The notes beneath the pieces are model-generated. The model had not been told where the DNA came from, searched no databases, and saw nothing but the letters and a program-made list of their open reading frames with translations. The translations under genes were made by a program, and so were the position numbers. A stretch of DNA of 64,000 bases, from NCBI RefSeq assembly GCF_000208865.1, contig NC_018388.1, positions 1,364,001-1,428,000 on the forward strand, read 5' to 3'. This document shows, in pieces, positions 25,004 to 38,672 of this stretch. Position 1 is the stretch's first letter. Each line of letters opens with the position of its first letter. Origin of the DNA: Neospora caninum Liverpool (taxonomy: Eukaryota; Apicomplexa; Conoidasida; Eucoccidiorida; Sarcocystidae).

Positions 25004-26728
25004 CTAAAGCGAAAACGCGCAAACCAAGAAAGAAACAAAAGGCTGGATGCCGAGAGAGAGAAGGGCGGGCGGGGAGGCGGTCGCCGACTAGAGGAAGAAT
25101 GAGAAAAGAGAGACAGGAGACAAAGCGGAGGCATGAAACCTCGAGAAGCCAGTGAGGCCGGGACACTCTCGGGAGAAGAAAGCGCCTTATAAAGAAGTAG
25201 GTAAAGGCAACAGGGAACAGAAAAAGAATCAGAAGAGAAGAAAGACAGCCAACGAGATAAAAAAGACTGGAGAAAGCAGAAGGCCCCCCTTCCGACGAGG
25301 AAAGCGAGCCGGTAACCGCGCCTATCTGCTTGGTGGCCTAGGGCTTCTGTGTTTAGATCCCTCAGGTCTTCTTCGCGAGGGTTACCTGGCTGCCGTTGGA
25401 TTGCTCAGGCTCCATTTTTGTGCGAAAGAGCGGAAACCGAAGAAAGAAAAAACGGTCGTGGCGCCGGAGAGGCAAGTGCGAAGAGGCAGAGGGAAGCAAT
25501 CACAAGGCGCGGCTTGGGGAAGGCGGGGGAAAGAGAGCGAGAAAAAGGGAGGCAAAAGAGAAGAGGTCTTCTACATCTGCATGTGATGGAAAATCGCCCA
25601 GATGAAACTGGGCAGAACCACAGCTGGCCAAAAAGCGAGGTTTCCACGACACAGAGAACGAAAAGACCACCTTCGTTCCGACCTCGCAGTCTCCGGTCTT
25701 CCGCGCATTCGAAACCGAAGCCAACGCATGTGCCGACACGAAGTGGAATACCAGAAGAAAACGAGGGGAAACAAAAGAGAGCAAACGCATCGGAGATCCG
25801 TCGTCCTCTCATTTCCTCTCCGACCTGTGTAGAGAGAGCGCACATGGAAAATTCTGCATGCAGCATGCGCCGCAGTCCCTTCCCCTACCGTGCCGCGGGT
25901 GATTTCCACACCGGTTTTCCACTGCCTTTTTATCACCAGAAAAGAGTCTCCTTCTTCCCACCGACACACTGAGAGCTAGCAAGGATTCGCAGTTGTTTGT
26001 CGCGTTTCGCGCCTTCCGCGATTTGGTTGCCTCCTGTCTCTCCCTCAGAATCTCGCGGCCCCTCGCGGCCCTCTCTCGCACTTTCGAATCTCGATTGTCT
26101 TGTTGTCAAAGAGCGTCTCCGCTGTGAGAAGAGAAGAAAACGACTCTTCCTCCAAATACGGACTTCTTTCTTCTCCTCTGTCTCTTTTTTTCTTCCGTGT
26201 GTGTTCTTTTCCCAAGTCAGGCAGCTCCACCGCTCTCCCTGATCTCCCTCCTCTCTTAGGCGTTCTTCTTCTGCCTCAGTTTCTTCCTTGCTCCAGCTGC
26301 CTCCTTTCTCGTTTTCTCTCTCTCTTGTCTGGATCTTTGTCGTCATTCTCGTAGCTGTCCGTTTTTTTTTTGCTTGTCAATCTCTCCTCTCTTGCCAGGT
26401 AGTCCTCTCCTCTGCTCCAGGGCACCAGGCCTCTCGCAGCGTTGCCGTTTGTGTCCTTTTTTGTCCCCTTGTGCTGTCCCCTTTTTTGTCCCCTTGTGCT
26501 GTCCCCTTTTTTGTCCCCTTTTTGTCAGCGTGTTTCTCGCCCTTTCGTCGACATCCTCACCCCGTCTGAATTATTCTTCTCTTAAGTAATTATGTAGTTC
26601 AGGTCCAACTCAGTTCAGTTTTTCTCCCGGATTCCCCCTTTCTCTCTCTCTCTTTGTGGGGCGTATCCTTTCCCTTTCTTCTCTTTGCCCTGACTTTTTT
26701 GTCTCCCTCTTCTCCGCGGCCTTCAAAG
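25004..26728. other. Divergent intergenic region
   Basis: Lies between the CFIm68-like start (-) and the SRP-M-like gene (+) and probably carries both promoters. It is purine-rich on the left and pyrimidine-rich from about 26000 on. No exon recognised. Confidence 0.5.
26455..26523. repeat. 25-bp tandem repeat, about 2.7 copies
   Basis: The unit CTTTTTTGTCCCC followed by TTGTGCTGTCCC is repeated in the pyrimidine-rich block, about 200 bases upstream of the predicted start at 26729. Confidence 0.85.
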
Positions 26729-29700
26729 ATGTCGCGGCGTCTGGGCCATCTTCTTGAGATTCGGAGACAGCGGCGCGGCTGTTCTTCCAAGCCGGCGAGG
26801 CACCCCTCACTCTCGCTTTCTCCGTCCTCGTCTCCTCTCCGTCCCCTGTCTCCTCTCTGTGCAGAAGCCTCCCGAGCTCCCTTCATCTGTCCGGCGAGCC
26901 TGTGGGGTGTTTCTCCTCTTGCGTGTGGACGGGGTGACGCCTGGAATGCAGAAGAAACGATCCAGAAGCGGCGACATGCCTCTCGCCGCAGTGCGCGAGA
27001 ACACGGTGACGAGACGGCGAGCGACAGAGGAAGAGAGAAGTCATCCGTGCGCATGCATATGCCTTCGGCTCGTATGTGCCATATGGAAGGAAACAGGGCC
27101 AACTGCTTTTTCTGTACGAGCTCGTTTTCTCATTTCTCTTCGCTCCGTCATTCTGCTGTCTTCTCCTTCTTCTCTGCTCCCTCCTCTTCCTTCTGTTCTT
27201 CCTCCTCTTGTCCTTCTTCGCTCTCGTCTCTCTCTGTCTCTCCATTGACCTATGTTTCTTGCCGCTCAGCGCCTGCTGGAATTGACCGGCCCTCTTCGCA
27301 GAGTCTGTCTCCGCCGCCTCCTCTTTTCGCGCTCTCCAAGCCGCGCCTCGCCTCGGATTGGTTCAGCGCCGTCCTCGGGAAACTCCAGGGGGTGGCGAAC
27401 CGCGCTGGCGCGGCTTCACAGAACGCCCAGGCAGGCGCAGGCGCAGCTGCAGACTCCGTTCGCGAGCACGGGCTGTTTGGTGCCGCTAGTGCCATCGAGC
27501 AGAAAGTAAGGCGAGAGGAGAGAGAGAACGAACAGCGAAAACTGGAAAGTCGCGAGGGGGGTGGATTCTCCACGATATCCAAAATAGAAGCCAGCCGACG
27601 AAGATGGGTCAGCCTGGCACAGAGAGAAAGGTGGTGGACAAATGGAAGGAGGAGCCACGTGGGGCGAAAGAGGGGAGGAGCAGCAATATGAAAAATGCAA
27701 AGGGCGCAGAGACATTGGGCGTCCCTCTGCGGGGCGAGACGAGGAGTGTCCACGGAACCGCGGTAAAAAGGGGGTGAGGGAGACGAAGCGAAAAAGCAAG
27801 AGAGAAGGAACTCAGCGATCCTCAGGAAAGTGGAGCGGGAACCTTCAACGATTTGGCAGCAGACGATGGGCGGAAAAAGGCGTGGCGACGAGGTGTCGAG
27901 ATTCTGCCCCTCATTGCGGTGTATGTACACCTCGCGTAGCTCGAGGCCAACTGTTTCTTATTTCGAGGACCGTGACTGTCGAACTGATAGACCCTACACA
28001 GGCCCTAGCAGAACACCCTGGGGCTACAGAGAGGGGCGCCTTTATCTGCTCGCTGAGAGGAGGATGTGTCGGGAGTCGTACGTAGCTGTGCGCAGCTGCG
28101 GAACGAGACATCTGCATTTTCTGGGCCTCAGTGATTTCGCGAGTCAAGCGGGATTCAGTGTTCTGACAAAGAGTGCGTCGGCCACCTGTAAAGCGCTCAC
28201 GTTCTCCGGCTTGCATTGCTCTGATGGAAAGCGAAGGGCCATTAAAGGATTGGATTTGTCCCTTCGCTCCCCCCCGTCGTCCATGAGTGCACCTCTTTGC
28301 CCTTTCCTGTCAGGCCGTGTATATCAGCGAATTTGGTGTCAGCGTCTTTCTTCTCTCGTGAAACAGGAAGGTAGCGGAACACTCAGCCCGACTTCTGTGC
28401 GCGAGATTTCGGCAAATCCATCTCGGGTTGTCGCACGCTGTTTCCGGTATCTTTTAGGCCTCAGCCTTCTTCTCGCGGCTGACAGATGTGCAGCAACGGC
28501 AGCTGGAAAAACAGGGTCTTCTTGCCAGTCGATTCTATCGTTTTCTCGTCATTTCCTTGATGGAGAAAGAAGGTGTCTTCACCTACTACGATTTCTACGT
28601 TTGGCGAAAAGTAAGAGCTCAGGCAGTCACCTTTTCTCTTTGTGCCCATGGTACGTTTCCGTTCTTTCTTGCTTCCCCGCCCTCTGTCCTGGGTGTCCGC
28701 CTTCCCGGAATTTCAGCTCGTTTGCTCTCTGTCCCTTCGCGGTCTCTCTTTTCTGTCTTCTCTGTCTTCTCCTTCTCCTATTTCTGCATACATGTCTTCT
28801 CTTATTCTTGCTTCTGTTCGACTTGCGGCCGTACTTCTGTCTCTCTGTTTTCGCATTCTAGAGTTGGTGGCACGTCCTTCCTCCACATTTTCCCTTTTAT
28901 CTCTCCTCCTCGCCTTTTCTCCTCTCTCTCCTCTCTCTCCTCTCTCTCTGTCCTCGCTCTCTCCTCTCTCTGCTCGCTCTTTCTTCCAACTCTCGTTCTC
29001 TCTTTCTCCTGCTCGCTCTCTCTCCCGCCTCCTCGTTCTCTCTCTCCCCTCGCTCTCTCTTCGCGTGTATCCTTTTTGCCTTCGTTTCTCCACTACATCG
29101 CGCTCTATCTCTGCATGTTTCCTCTCCTTCACCGTATTTTCCATAGAAAAAGAGCCTCACGAGAAGGCCCATCCGGAGATTTCCCGACAGCGGAGCCGGC
29201 AGCCTTCGCGTGTCAGATCCTTCTCCCTGTCTCTCCCGCCTTCTGCCTGCACAGAGAAGTGTCTCAAGGCGCGTGGCATGGACCAGCCTCTCTTAGGTCC
29301 TCTCTTTATTCTCGAAGGCTCGTGCTTCACTTCTGTCTCTGCTTTTCGAAGGCGGCCTCGCCATTCTCTCGCCGCCGTCACACGAAGGCAGAAACCAGCT
29401 GTGCTGAAAGGCTGCGGTGTCTCCACGCGTGCAGGGCTGCCTCGACTACTTGAAAGCAGCAGAAGAGGAAATGCAAGGAATCGTGGGAAAATCTGCGAGA
29501 AAGCTGGCAGATCTAGGGTGGGAAAAGCTGCGCCCTTCGACCTCGCCAGAATTCAAGGAAATGGAACTTCACCGTAAGTGCCAAAGCAAAGCGCGGAGAA
29601 GTCTCGAAGCATTTCTGCCCATCTGAGGGACACCGCGCTCTTGCTTCGCCTCCCTGCTGTCCTAGGTCAGCACGCGCATGCACGACAAAAACGGGAGTCT

Positions 29701-32675
29701 CGGGTCACTTTGAACAGCTTCCACGAAGACAGAAAAGTGTGAGGACTTGTCTCTACTTGGAACAGGCAGCCTGAGCCGTTTGTGCCCGTTCACCTCCCCT
29801 GCTTTGTCGGCCAAATGCGTGTGTATCGATAGAAACTTAGATAGCTATATCGAGATGGAGAGATGTGAAAAATGAGGAAGTCGACCTGGAAATTGCGAGA
29901 GGCAGCGGCGTTCCGTCTCTTTCTACCGCGCGCGCTTGTATGGGAAACCCGGGAAGTCGGTGTTTCTTTTCTAATATTTCGCATGCAATCGGATCTGCAT
30001 GCACTTCTTTATGTTTTTTGACAATCCGTTCTTCCCCTCCTCCGCGACATCGGGTCTTGCTCTTCGTCTCTCGGGTTCTGTCGACTTTGTTCCTGGCGTC
30101 TCCAAGATTCCGTTCCTCCCCTGGATGCGGCATCTTTGTGTCCTGTTTTTTTGCCCCAGTGAAAATCCTTTCCCACTTCACTCCAGAGGAACTCTCTCGG
30201 GATACAGCGGAACACTTCACCAGTGCGGCGATCAAGAACATCGCGAAAGCTGCCGAGACGTCCGTCAAAGACGTGAAGAACGTACTCCTCGGCCACGCGA
30301 TCGCTCTCACCGATCGGTACGCTCTCGCAGAACGAGAGCTTCGCTCACGATGTGGAGCCGCAAGCGACAGGCTTCACCTTGCGGTGTCCGCACACCCACC
30401 TGAACGCCTGTGCTTCGCATTTCGCGTTGAAATCCGTGGCGGGCGAGCTTTCGGCTCACTGGCGCTGGATTCTTCGGCAAACGCTCTCGAACGCGAAAAC
30501 ACGTGAAAAAGAACTAGCTTGGGAGGTGTACCCTTACCGAAATGCCCGCAATGCATGTAGAGCCGTTTTGCACTTCCGAGGATAAGCCGAGGGTAGGCCC
30601 TTGCGGAGGCGGTTGCGCCATCGGACCTGTAGACGGGTACCGGTCGCAGTGTCTAGACACCAGGCAAGCGTTTTTCCAAGTTGAGTGAACGCATGGGCGG
30701 CCGCAGGGGTTCGTCTTCTGTGTGCATTGTTTGCTTTCCGTGAAGAGGTGTGAATGCCCTTCGGCGCCGTTCGTGGGCGGCGGAGAAATATCCACGCATT
30801 CCCCTTTCTAGATGGCTTCCGGAGGATCTGTTGGCAGCCCCCAACACAAACGGAATGCAGAAAGCAATACAGTGTTTTCGGTCTTCACTTTTTGCGTGAT
30901 GTTCGTTTTTCTCCGTCCCAGAACCTGGTACATGCGTCTGATGGAAATGGGTCGGCCGATCCCACAGAGCGTCGAGGATTACCTTCTGCTGGCCGAGACC
31001 GATCGCCCGTACAGTAAGCCGTTTTGTTGAAGAGCTGGGAAAGAACGAGATGGGGTAGCTCAAATCGGCTCGCAGCAGTGTTCATTTTTCCTTGCTCTGC
31101 TTGTGCCTGGTGGGATAACTTCCGATTGCGGTCGGAGGCTCTCTCGGCACACGGAAACCGGTGAGGTGGTCTCGAAGAGAGATCGGGCCGGCACGCAGTT
31201 AGTGTCGGTGAACCAAGGGGAAATTCCTCAAACACATTCTTCAGAAGCGCAATCAGCTTCATTGCATGATTCTTTTTTTTTGCTGCCGGCATCCGCCGTC
31301 TCGACGCGGAAAAGAAGTCGTGCTGTCGCAACACATGGAACCCTTTCTTCCTCTTCCTTCGTGGACTCTTGTTCACTTCAGAGACGTAAATCCTGGACGT
31401 TATTTAGATATTTATAGATAGATACGTTTCCATATCTAAATGTGTCGATAGAGACTCTCTAAGTCGTTCGCTTCTGTCGGCTCGTGCTGCAGGAACGCCT
31501 GTCTTTCATCTCTTCCTTCTGGCCGTTTCTGCTTCCGTGTCTCTGACTTCGCCTTGTCCCTGTTCTGTCTCTCTTTTACTCTCCTGACGGCTTTTCGCCT
31601 CTTGCGTTGCGCTCTCCAGTGATTCGCCTGCCCTATGGAGAGAAGTTCTACAACTACGAGCTGGAGCAGGCCCTCGCGAAGGAACGCGCCGCAAACCGAT
31701 TCAAGTCCCAGAGAGAGTAAGTGCTCCTGTTTGCGTGGACCAGGAAGAACCGAGTTGAGAAGAGATCCACTTAAAATAAGGCGGAAAGGATTCGCATTTC
31801 GCCGTCTCTCGATAGGCAAGGTGCGGAGCCAACCTCGAACGTCGTAGAGACAGGGGAGGATGCATTGGCGGAGGCGATGAGGAAACACTGCGCACGAGGA
31901 GGCGGAACGGCTGGGCGGTCCGAGGTTGTTCAGTGGCCAGAAACCTCCGAGGAGGGGCGAACTTGAACCCGTGAAAATAATGATTAAAATGCAGTGAAAC
32001 GCGACGATCTCTGCTTCTCTCTCTGTTTCTGTCGCTTTCTCCCTCTGCTCCCTCTCCTTGACTCATTCTGTCTCGTTCCCTGTATCTGGTTCATTGTCTG
32101 TGTTGCCTGTTGGCCACTCGCTCCATTGTGTCCATTAATTTGTCTCTCGTTTTTTCTCCGCCTCGTTTGTCAGCGTTCCTCGTCTTGGACGCAAGCAACA
32201 CCGCATTCGGCGCCTCTATATCCCGAACGAGCGCGTGGCGTTTGATCGCTGGGCACGCATTCCGCATTCGCGTCTCGACGCGTATGGGAACTTCCTCTTC
32301 CGCCTGAATCAGGCACCGAAGGGCCAAGTATCCATTGACCGCGCTGTCGAGAGAGAAAAGCATCGGGCGGAGATGGCGGCAAATGCGGAGTTCTACTCGG
32401 ATGCTGCACTCTCTGCTAGCCGCATTACCCTGAACAACCTGCCGCCTGGGGCGTTCCGCAGGCGCACGGGCATGCAGCGGAAAAACGGCGAAATTCACCA
32501 CGTAGCCCCGCCGAGGGACCCTGTTTTGCGCGAGCTTTTCGGCGCAGCGATCCAGCGCGAAAAAGACGAGAAAAAAGAGAGAGAACTCATGACGCAAGAA
32601 CGAGCCGAGGCTGAACAGAAAAAGGATGCCTACCCGTCCAGCGCACCCTTTGGAAAAGACTCGATTTGGGGATAA
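26729..32675 (+). CDS. Probable mitochondrial protein with SRP54 M-domain-like segment
   Basis: Not firmly recognised. Nine exons join in phase: 26729-27005, 27270-27505, 28314-28335, 28486-28610, 29435-29573, 30160-30316, 30922-31013, 31620-31716, 32174-32675 (548 residues). The N-terminus, MSRRLGHLLEIRRQRRG, is Arg-rich with no acids for the first nine residues and is followed by Ser/Pro, like a mitochondrial presequence. Residues about 267-355 contain HFTPEELSRD, then IKNIAKAAETSVKDVKNVL, then WYMRLMEMG. The order TxEEL / IAxxxxxSVxxVxxLL / MxxM resembles the helix-turn-helix of the SRP54 M domain; this is a resemblance, not proof. The C-terminal exon is basic and Arg-rich (VPRLGRKQHRIRRLYIP) and ends in Lys/Glu-rich helix. 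A mitoribosomal or RNA-binding role is possible. Exon 1 and the 22-base exon 3 are the least certain; a further small exon may lie in 28611-29434. Confidence 0.62.
28905..29060. repeat. Polypyrimidine (CTCT) low-complexity tract
   Basis: CTCTCTC/TCCT repeats with almost no purines on the plus strand, inside the intron between 28610 and 29435. Confidence 0.85.
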
Positions 32676-35600
32676 CGCTGTCCACGTGTTGGAATTAGAA
32701 ACGTGGTTTTAGAAACGGACAAAACATTCCTTTTTGCCGATCCGTTCCGGCAGATTTTAGCGTAGAACACATAGCGTGCGTGTACGCATGAATACATCTA
32801 GATGAAGGTGTGAGTAGGAATGTGGATTTTCCGGTGTTTGACGTTTCTGGAGACGATTGTCCGTTAAGCATTCCTCAACGGCTGACGAGGACACACATTT
32901 GTCCTCGTCGAATTGCGTGGAAAGGCGTTAGGGGCGGAAAAGGGAGGTGTCTTTGTTCTGCGCTGCGTCGAGTCAGCGCCGTAGTAGATCAGCTGCTTGT
33001 CTCTCGTTTTGTTTGATTGCGGAGAGACGCCTTCGTCAACAAACACCCTGAAACTGGGGGATGTGCGGTGGCCGACTTCACGTCTCCTTTTGTCTTCTAT
33101 ATGGTGTCGGCGAAGCATCTCTCCGAGTCTCAACAGAGTCTGGTTCTCTCTTCTCTCATTCTGACCTCCCACCCTTCGTACCGTCTCCGCCTTTTCCGCT
33201 CTTTCTGATACCTGCGTGCACGTTGCGCCTTTGCATTTGTCTTCGCTCATCAGACTATTAACCATGAGCGTCAATTTATCCTCCGTCTCTCGCGCCTGCG
33301 CAGTTCTCTGTCGCCTTCCTGCGCTGTCATTCTCCTCGACAACGCAAGATGAATACCTAAGCTTTCCATCGGGTTCTGTGGCTGTCCGTCCTCTGAGAAA
33401 GAGCGACATATCCGCAAGAACGAACACGAAAGGCTCGACAGAAAGACACATTTTTGGAACTGGTGGACGTAAAGTGATTTCTGTCACCACCGGGAGTGAG
33501 TCCGTAAAACGTCTGTTGCTAAGCTGTTGAGTATGAGCAAAGGCGATCCAGAGAAACGGTGCATTTTCCCAGAGGGGAGGAAAACTTCTTCGACAAGGCA
33601 TTTTACGTGTGTCTAAAGTTCGTAAGGGTGTCTGAGGTCTGCTGGGAGGGTACCGTGCGTACGGAGAGCAGATAGAGTAACAATTCCCTTACAACGGCAA
33701 AAACGGAAGCGCCTGACAGCTTCCATCCCTCTCGGCCGTCGTCCGTTTTCTGCCGCAGTTCCGGAAGATCGTATTCGTTGAGAAATTCTTTTCCCTATGG
33801 ACCCCACACCGGTTACGTACGCTGTAAGTTGGGGGCGCTCCAGTACTCGCCGCTTTTGCAAGCTTTCCAACATAGCTAATTCTACAGAGCCGTGCAATAG
33901 TTCAAAAAGAAACGCAAAGCTCTGACTGCACGAAAACGAAATTCCAATTTCTCCGTGTCCGTCCGCTTGCAGGCCGGAGCTTTGGCACGAAGCCCCGGCT
34001 CCGTTCTTGAACGGTGAGATCACAGAAATCGTTACTTTCGGAAAGCGTCGACTCGCCAACCGCGATAAAGACGCGAGGCGCGCCTACGTTGGTCTTGGCA
34101 CACCTGGCATCTGACGCGGCGGCGCGAGCGCACAGGCCTTCCAGTTTTGCGAAACACTAGCGGAAATCCTTTACTTCTCGTGGCACACATCAAGCTCGCA
34201 CGGTCCGCCCTACTCATGGATGCGTGCGCCGACTTCATGCATTCCTCAGGGTACAGGCACAGACGGACGACATAATAGAGGAGACTGGATTTGACCAGCT
34301 GCAGGCGCGAAACGGAAACCTAAATACGGCACGACAACGATCGTTCTCCCTGCATTTCGCCGTCGTTTTCGTTTCCTTGGTATTTCCGATATGTAGTCGA
34401 GCCCTGCCCTCGAGAATGCGTACTGGGTGTCTCCGAAACAAAATACCCCGGTGGGATACCTTCCACCTCTCGTCTCACGGTGAAGGGTGAAGTGTGCAGA
34501 GGTGCGCAAGTCGACTTGCCGCAAAGTAAGGGTGAACGCGCGAACGCATTTTCCATGTCTTCCCCTCCTCGGTAGACAACAGTGCGAACCAACCTGGTGT
34601 CTGTGGGGCCTCGACAAACCTCAGAGCGCATTGAACAGCCACGCACACGGTTCTGTACAGGAGCGCCGCGCCGGTGCACTTGAACGCGACGCGCAGCAGA
34701 GCGATCGAGACAACAACAGACACTGCCAGAGCGGCCCGCCAGCACAGAGGAAAGGCGAGAGAAACGGTGACAAAACAAACAGCGCAACACTCAGGGCTGT
34801 AGCTGCGTATCCACATGGAGGTTTATGGCCATGTCGGACGCGCAAGACAGAGAGAGATGGCGATTCTGCAAAAAATGTGAATGACACGGCGAGCGCGGAA
34901 CGCCGGACACTGCTGGAAACCCTGAGTAGCATTTGCGTTTCAGAAAAATTCCCTTTCCCCGGCAAGCACAGGTAGAGCGCGAGACACAAACTGTACACGG
35001 CCTCTCGCTTTCCGCAGGAGCCAGGGTCAATGCCAGCGAGACAGGGATGCGATCCAAAAAGAGCAAAGCCGAGTGACTCGTCGAGTGAACTTCATCTAAC
35101 TGAAGCCGAGGAAAAAGCGGGAAAAATTTTCACGTCATGAATGTGGAAAAGCATCTATAAAAAAACAGGCACCGATTTTTGTACGCTGAGGGTTGTGCGC
35201 CTGCCTTTTCCCTGTCTCGTCCGTTCCTCCACTGCGGCCCTGTTCTTTACTCGTTCCGCGTCGCGCAAAGCGAGAAGAGAGTGGCCTCCGACCCCTCCAT
35301 ATGCGCCTCCGTCCCAGCTCGGCAAAGGGATCAGGAAACAAGTCAAGCACGCAGTTCTTCGTTTCTCCCATCAGACGTGAGTCGCCTTTGAAGCTCCTGT
35401 CTCTGCCGGAAGCGAATAAGCGAGTCGTAGCCTCTCTCAAGCATCGTCCACTGCGTTCGTCTTCGGTTTTTTCACGAAGAACCACTCTCGTATTCACAGG
35501 CACATGTGGATAAATATACACGTCAATACCTGTATCTGCACACGGGTTCGAACCTTTCAATATATGCCAGCACGCGCATTCGTATTCATCAGGGTGTCTA

Positions 35601-35680
35601 CATAGTTAATAGAACCGTACTCCTAGAGGTTTTTCCCCGTTTTTTCGCACGCGGATGCAGCGCGCATCTGAGCCGCTTCT
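32676..35680. other. Convergent 3' region, no gene seen
   Basis: Three kilobases between the SRP-M-like gene (+) and the PRELI gene (-). Open frames here are short, lack family motifs and have no matching splice pairs. Confidence 0.45.
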
Positions 35681-38672
35681 CTACGAGGGAGAGCTGCGAC
35701 CTCTGTAGCTCCACAGACTCGGAAAGAGGAGCGGCGGACGGAATGTCAGTCGCTTTTCGTCACGTATACTCTGTCTCCCCTTCTCGGCCTCACCAGGGCG
35801 CAGAGCCGGAGTATGTGCGTCCCGAGACCAGGCATAGCTTCGCTCGCCAAACGTTCTTCCTGTCACCCGGTTCGCTGCGTTCCCTTCTTCCGACGCTCGC
35901 CCTACGCCTCCGGCCTCCCTCGAGCTTCCCGGATCGGCCGCCCCCATGCTCTCTTCTGACGCTGGAAACGCGGGTCGCGCCGCCTCGCCGGAAAGGGCAA
36001 ACGTCTGCGTTATCCCTTTTCGGTGCGCCTCTCTCGCCCGTTCTTCCTGCTGCCGGCGTCTCCACTCCGAGGTGCTCAACGGCGCCGTTCCGCCGGGGGC
36101 TGGGCGGAGACAGGCGCAGTCAGTGTCTCCTGACCTCGCGCCGCCCCGCGGCTCGCCGCTCTCCGCGGTCGAGTCCACAGCAGTCGATGACGGAGCAGAC
36201 GAAGAGAGAGAAGGAGAAGAGGGAGATGGGGAAGGAGGGACATTCGGATCGGGAGAGGAAGAGGGAGAAAGCGGAGACGCAGGGAGGAGGGCCTTTAGCG
36301 ATGGTGGCATTGCCGGTGAGGCAAGAGGGGAACGGAGGGCTGAGAGAGAGGAGGAGAAGAGAGACGAAGATGAGTCATTTCGAGGGAGGGAAAAGGGAGG
36401 AGACGGACGACAGAGAAGAAAGCGTTTCGCAGAAGCGGACATGGCGCACGCAGCAAACAGCGAAGGCTCCAGGAGCGGCGAGGAGCCGAAGCGGTCGAGA
36501 CTCAGAGTCGACGAAAGCGGCGGCGTGGACGGGGCACAGAGGGAAATATGAAGAGACTCTTCGACATGTCGGACAAGATCTCGGTAGTGCTGCGTGGCGT
36601 TGACAGCGGCGGCTTCAAGAGAGTGAATGCACGCGGCACACTGGCGCCTCCACCAGCCTTGCTCCTCGAGCGAAGACGCGCGCGACTGAACTACAGAGAA
36701 CCCTACACTGGATTTCTCTTCCGCCGAGCGAACCGCCGCCTGCAGCGACAAGGAGCGAAAAAGAGCGGAGAGACACGGGCGAATGAGAGCCAGACGCAAG
36801 CGACCGACGAGGAATTGCCGAACCCCGCTACAGAAGCCTGAAGAACTAAAAACGAAGAGTGGTCCGCGCGGGGACGACGGTGAAACAGCGACGGACGACG
36901 CAGCGGGAGCGGCAGAGGCAGCATGGTGCCGTGAGGCTGCAAACGGGAACGGAACGAAGGACGCGCGTACTGTATTCGGGAAGAATAAACCAACAACGAG
37001 ATTTAGAAATAGTCCCTTACTCGCTCTAACGCGCGATTGATTGCCGCGCCTAGGCCGAACACTTTGTAGGTGGCTGTTTGCTTGTAGAGCGTCCGCGATG
37101 GGTCGGTCGGATGTGGGGTGTATGTACACTCCTCGTCCACGCGGAAAAAAGAGGCGAATGTGTAGTTTCTTGACCTGAGAACGACAACGAAAGCCCCACT
37201 TTCGCTTGCTGTCTCCACTGTTCCTCGCGTTTGCGACGGTTCGCACTTTCTCGATTTCATCCCTGGATTTCCTGCATCCATCGCCAACTCGCGGCGCTGA
37301 CGCTCCCTTTTCCGTTCTTCTTCGCCTCCAAAAACCGTGCACTGCGCCCCTCGAAAGACAGTCGCAACTCTCGTAAGTATCTGCCTTGGCACACGCATGT
37401 CGAAGACCATGCGAATCAGCAGGGGAACGTGTAGATACATTCTGGTGTGTTTTACCCCTCTGTAAACGCGTTCGCTTCCTGTGTCGCCTCGTAGCCGAAG
37501 GCGGAGGGCACCCAAGAAGCTCGGGAGGACTGCCGCGCGGGCGACACAGAAGCCTACGCACTTGAGGTGGAGCGTCTTGTCAGGGAGAGAACAGTACGCC
37601 TCCTCCAGGCCGAAGCCAACCGGCGAGGAGCCGCCAAAAAAGCACTCCATCCATCTGCACAGAAGGTGCACAATTTTATATTTTTGACTTTTTTCCAGAA
37701 TCTCAAAATTGAACTCTGCATGTTAAAAGAACAGTACATTTTTCGGATAGAAGCGCGTGAAAACGAACCCATCTTGTAACGTGAACAAGGAAACGCCCCG
37801 GAGTCGGGCGAGCTGGCGGACACGCGCACCGGTGTCAGGCTGGAAAAAGAAGGGAAAGGCCGACGACACGAAAGGAAAGACGTTAAGCAGGGGCGAGGAA
37901 ACAAAAAGGGACGGAGCGAGCCAAGGCTCCGCCTCAGAGCAGCGCATGCAGGTAGAGAAGGACACAGGAGGCCCCCACAGAGGAAGGAGGGGAAGGCGAC
38001 AGAACTCACCTGGGAACGCAGTACTTCAGAGAGTGGAGACGCCGAGTCGCGAACTCCTGCTTCTCTGGATCAATGTCAACATCGAGTGTATCGACGCGCA
38101 GCACGTGAGGCTGCAACTCGTTCGGGTACTTGGTCCAAAACGCCGACTGAAAAAACGGCAGATGCGCCAGTCGCCTTGGAGTTGGAGGAGAGGAAACAAA
38201 CGTGAAACTGTGCCGGCCGGAGACTCAAAAGAGAGAGCCAAAGCGACGGAAACAGCAGAACAAAAAGACAGAAACAAGACAGAGGCGGGCACAAAGACGG
38301 GCGACCAACGAACGCGTTTCTCGCGCGCGAGCGATGCAGGCGCTTGCAAGAAAGAAAGCAATCAGGATAACGAACACTACAAGCGAGGAAATGTGATTCG
38401 AACGATGTCTGCGGAGACAGCGCCTGAAAGGCGAGTGCGGAATGGCAGGCAATCAACTACAGAGAGGAGACAGGCATCGACAGAAACAGAGGGTTTGAAG
38501 TCGGCGGATGCGGCAGGCGTCATGTGGAGATGGACAAACAACAGGGGAGCTGAGCTCAGTCGACCAAGCGAAGGCAAACGGACTTTACCAAGGATAGGGG
38601 AACGCATCGAAAACCTACCGTAACGGTTTCCCAGTCACTGTCAAAAACGAAAGTCTTTTCAAAGAGTCTCAT
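35681..38672 (-). CDS. PRELI/MSF1 domain protein (Ups/PRELID-like lipid transfer)
   Basis: Members shuttle phosphatidic acid or phosphatidylserine across the mitochondrial intermembrane space, usually bound to a small CX9C partner. Five exons in phase: 38672-38619, 38146-38010, 37654-37562, 37174-37021, 36739-35681 (498 residues). Residues 1-17 read MRLFEKTFVFDSDWETV, the classic PRELI start, followed by AFWTKYPNELQPHVLRVDTL, then ATRRLHS, RWMECFFG and LEEAYCSLPDKTLHLKSRN. YTPHPTDPSRTLYKQTA with GLGAAINRALER match the second half of the fold. The last exon starts at residue 147; its amphipathic helix (SLEAAAVNATQHYRDLVRHVEE) closes the domain at about 205. A Ser/Pro-rich tail of roughly 290 residues follows, not usual in the family. 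No membrane segment seen. The tail could hide an unrecognised intron. Confidence 0.9.

Noticed and set aside
35681..37561. Single 626-codon minus frame covering most of the PRELI gene
   Set aside because: Only the part up to 36739 is used. Upstream, the PRELI motifs lie in another frame and splice in at 36739.
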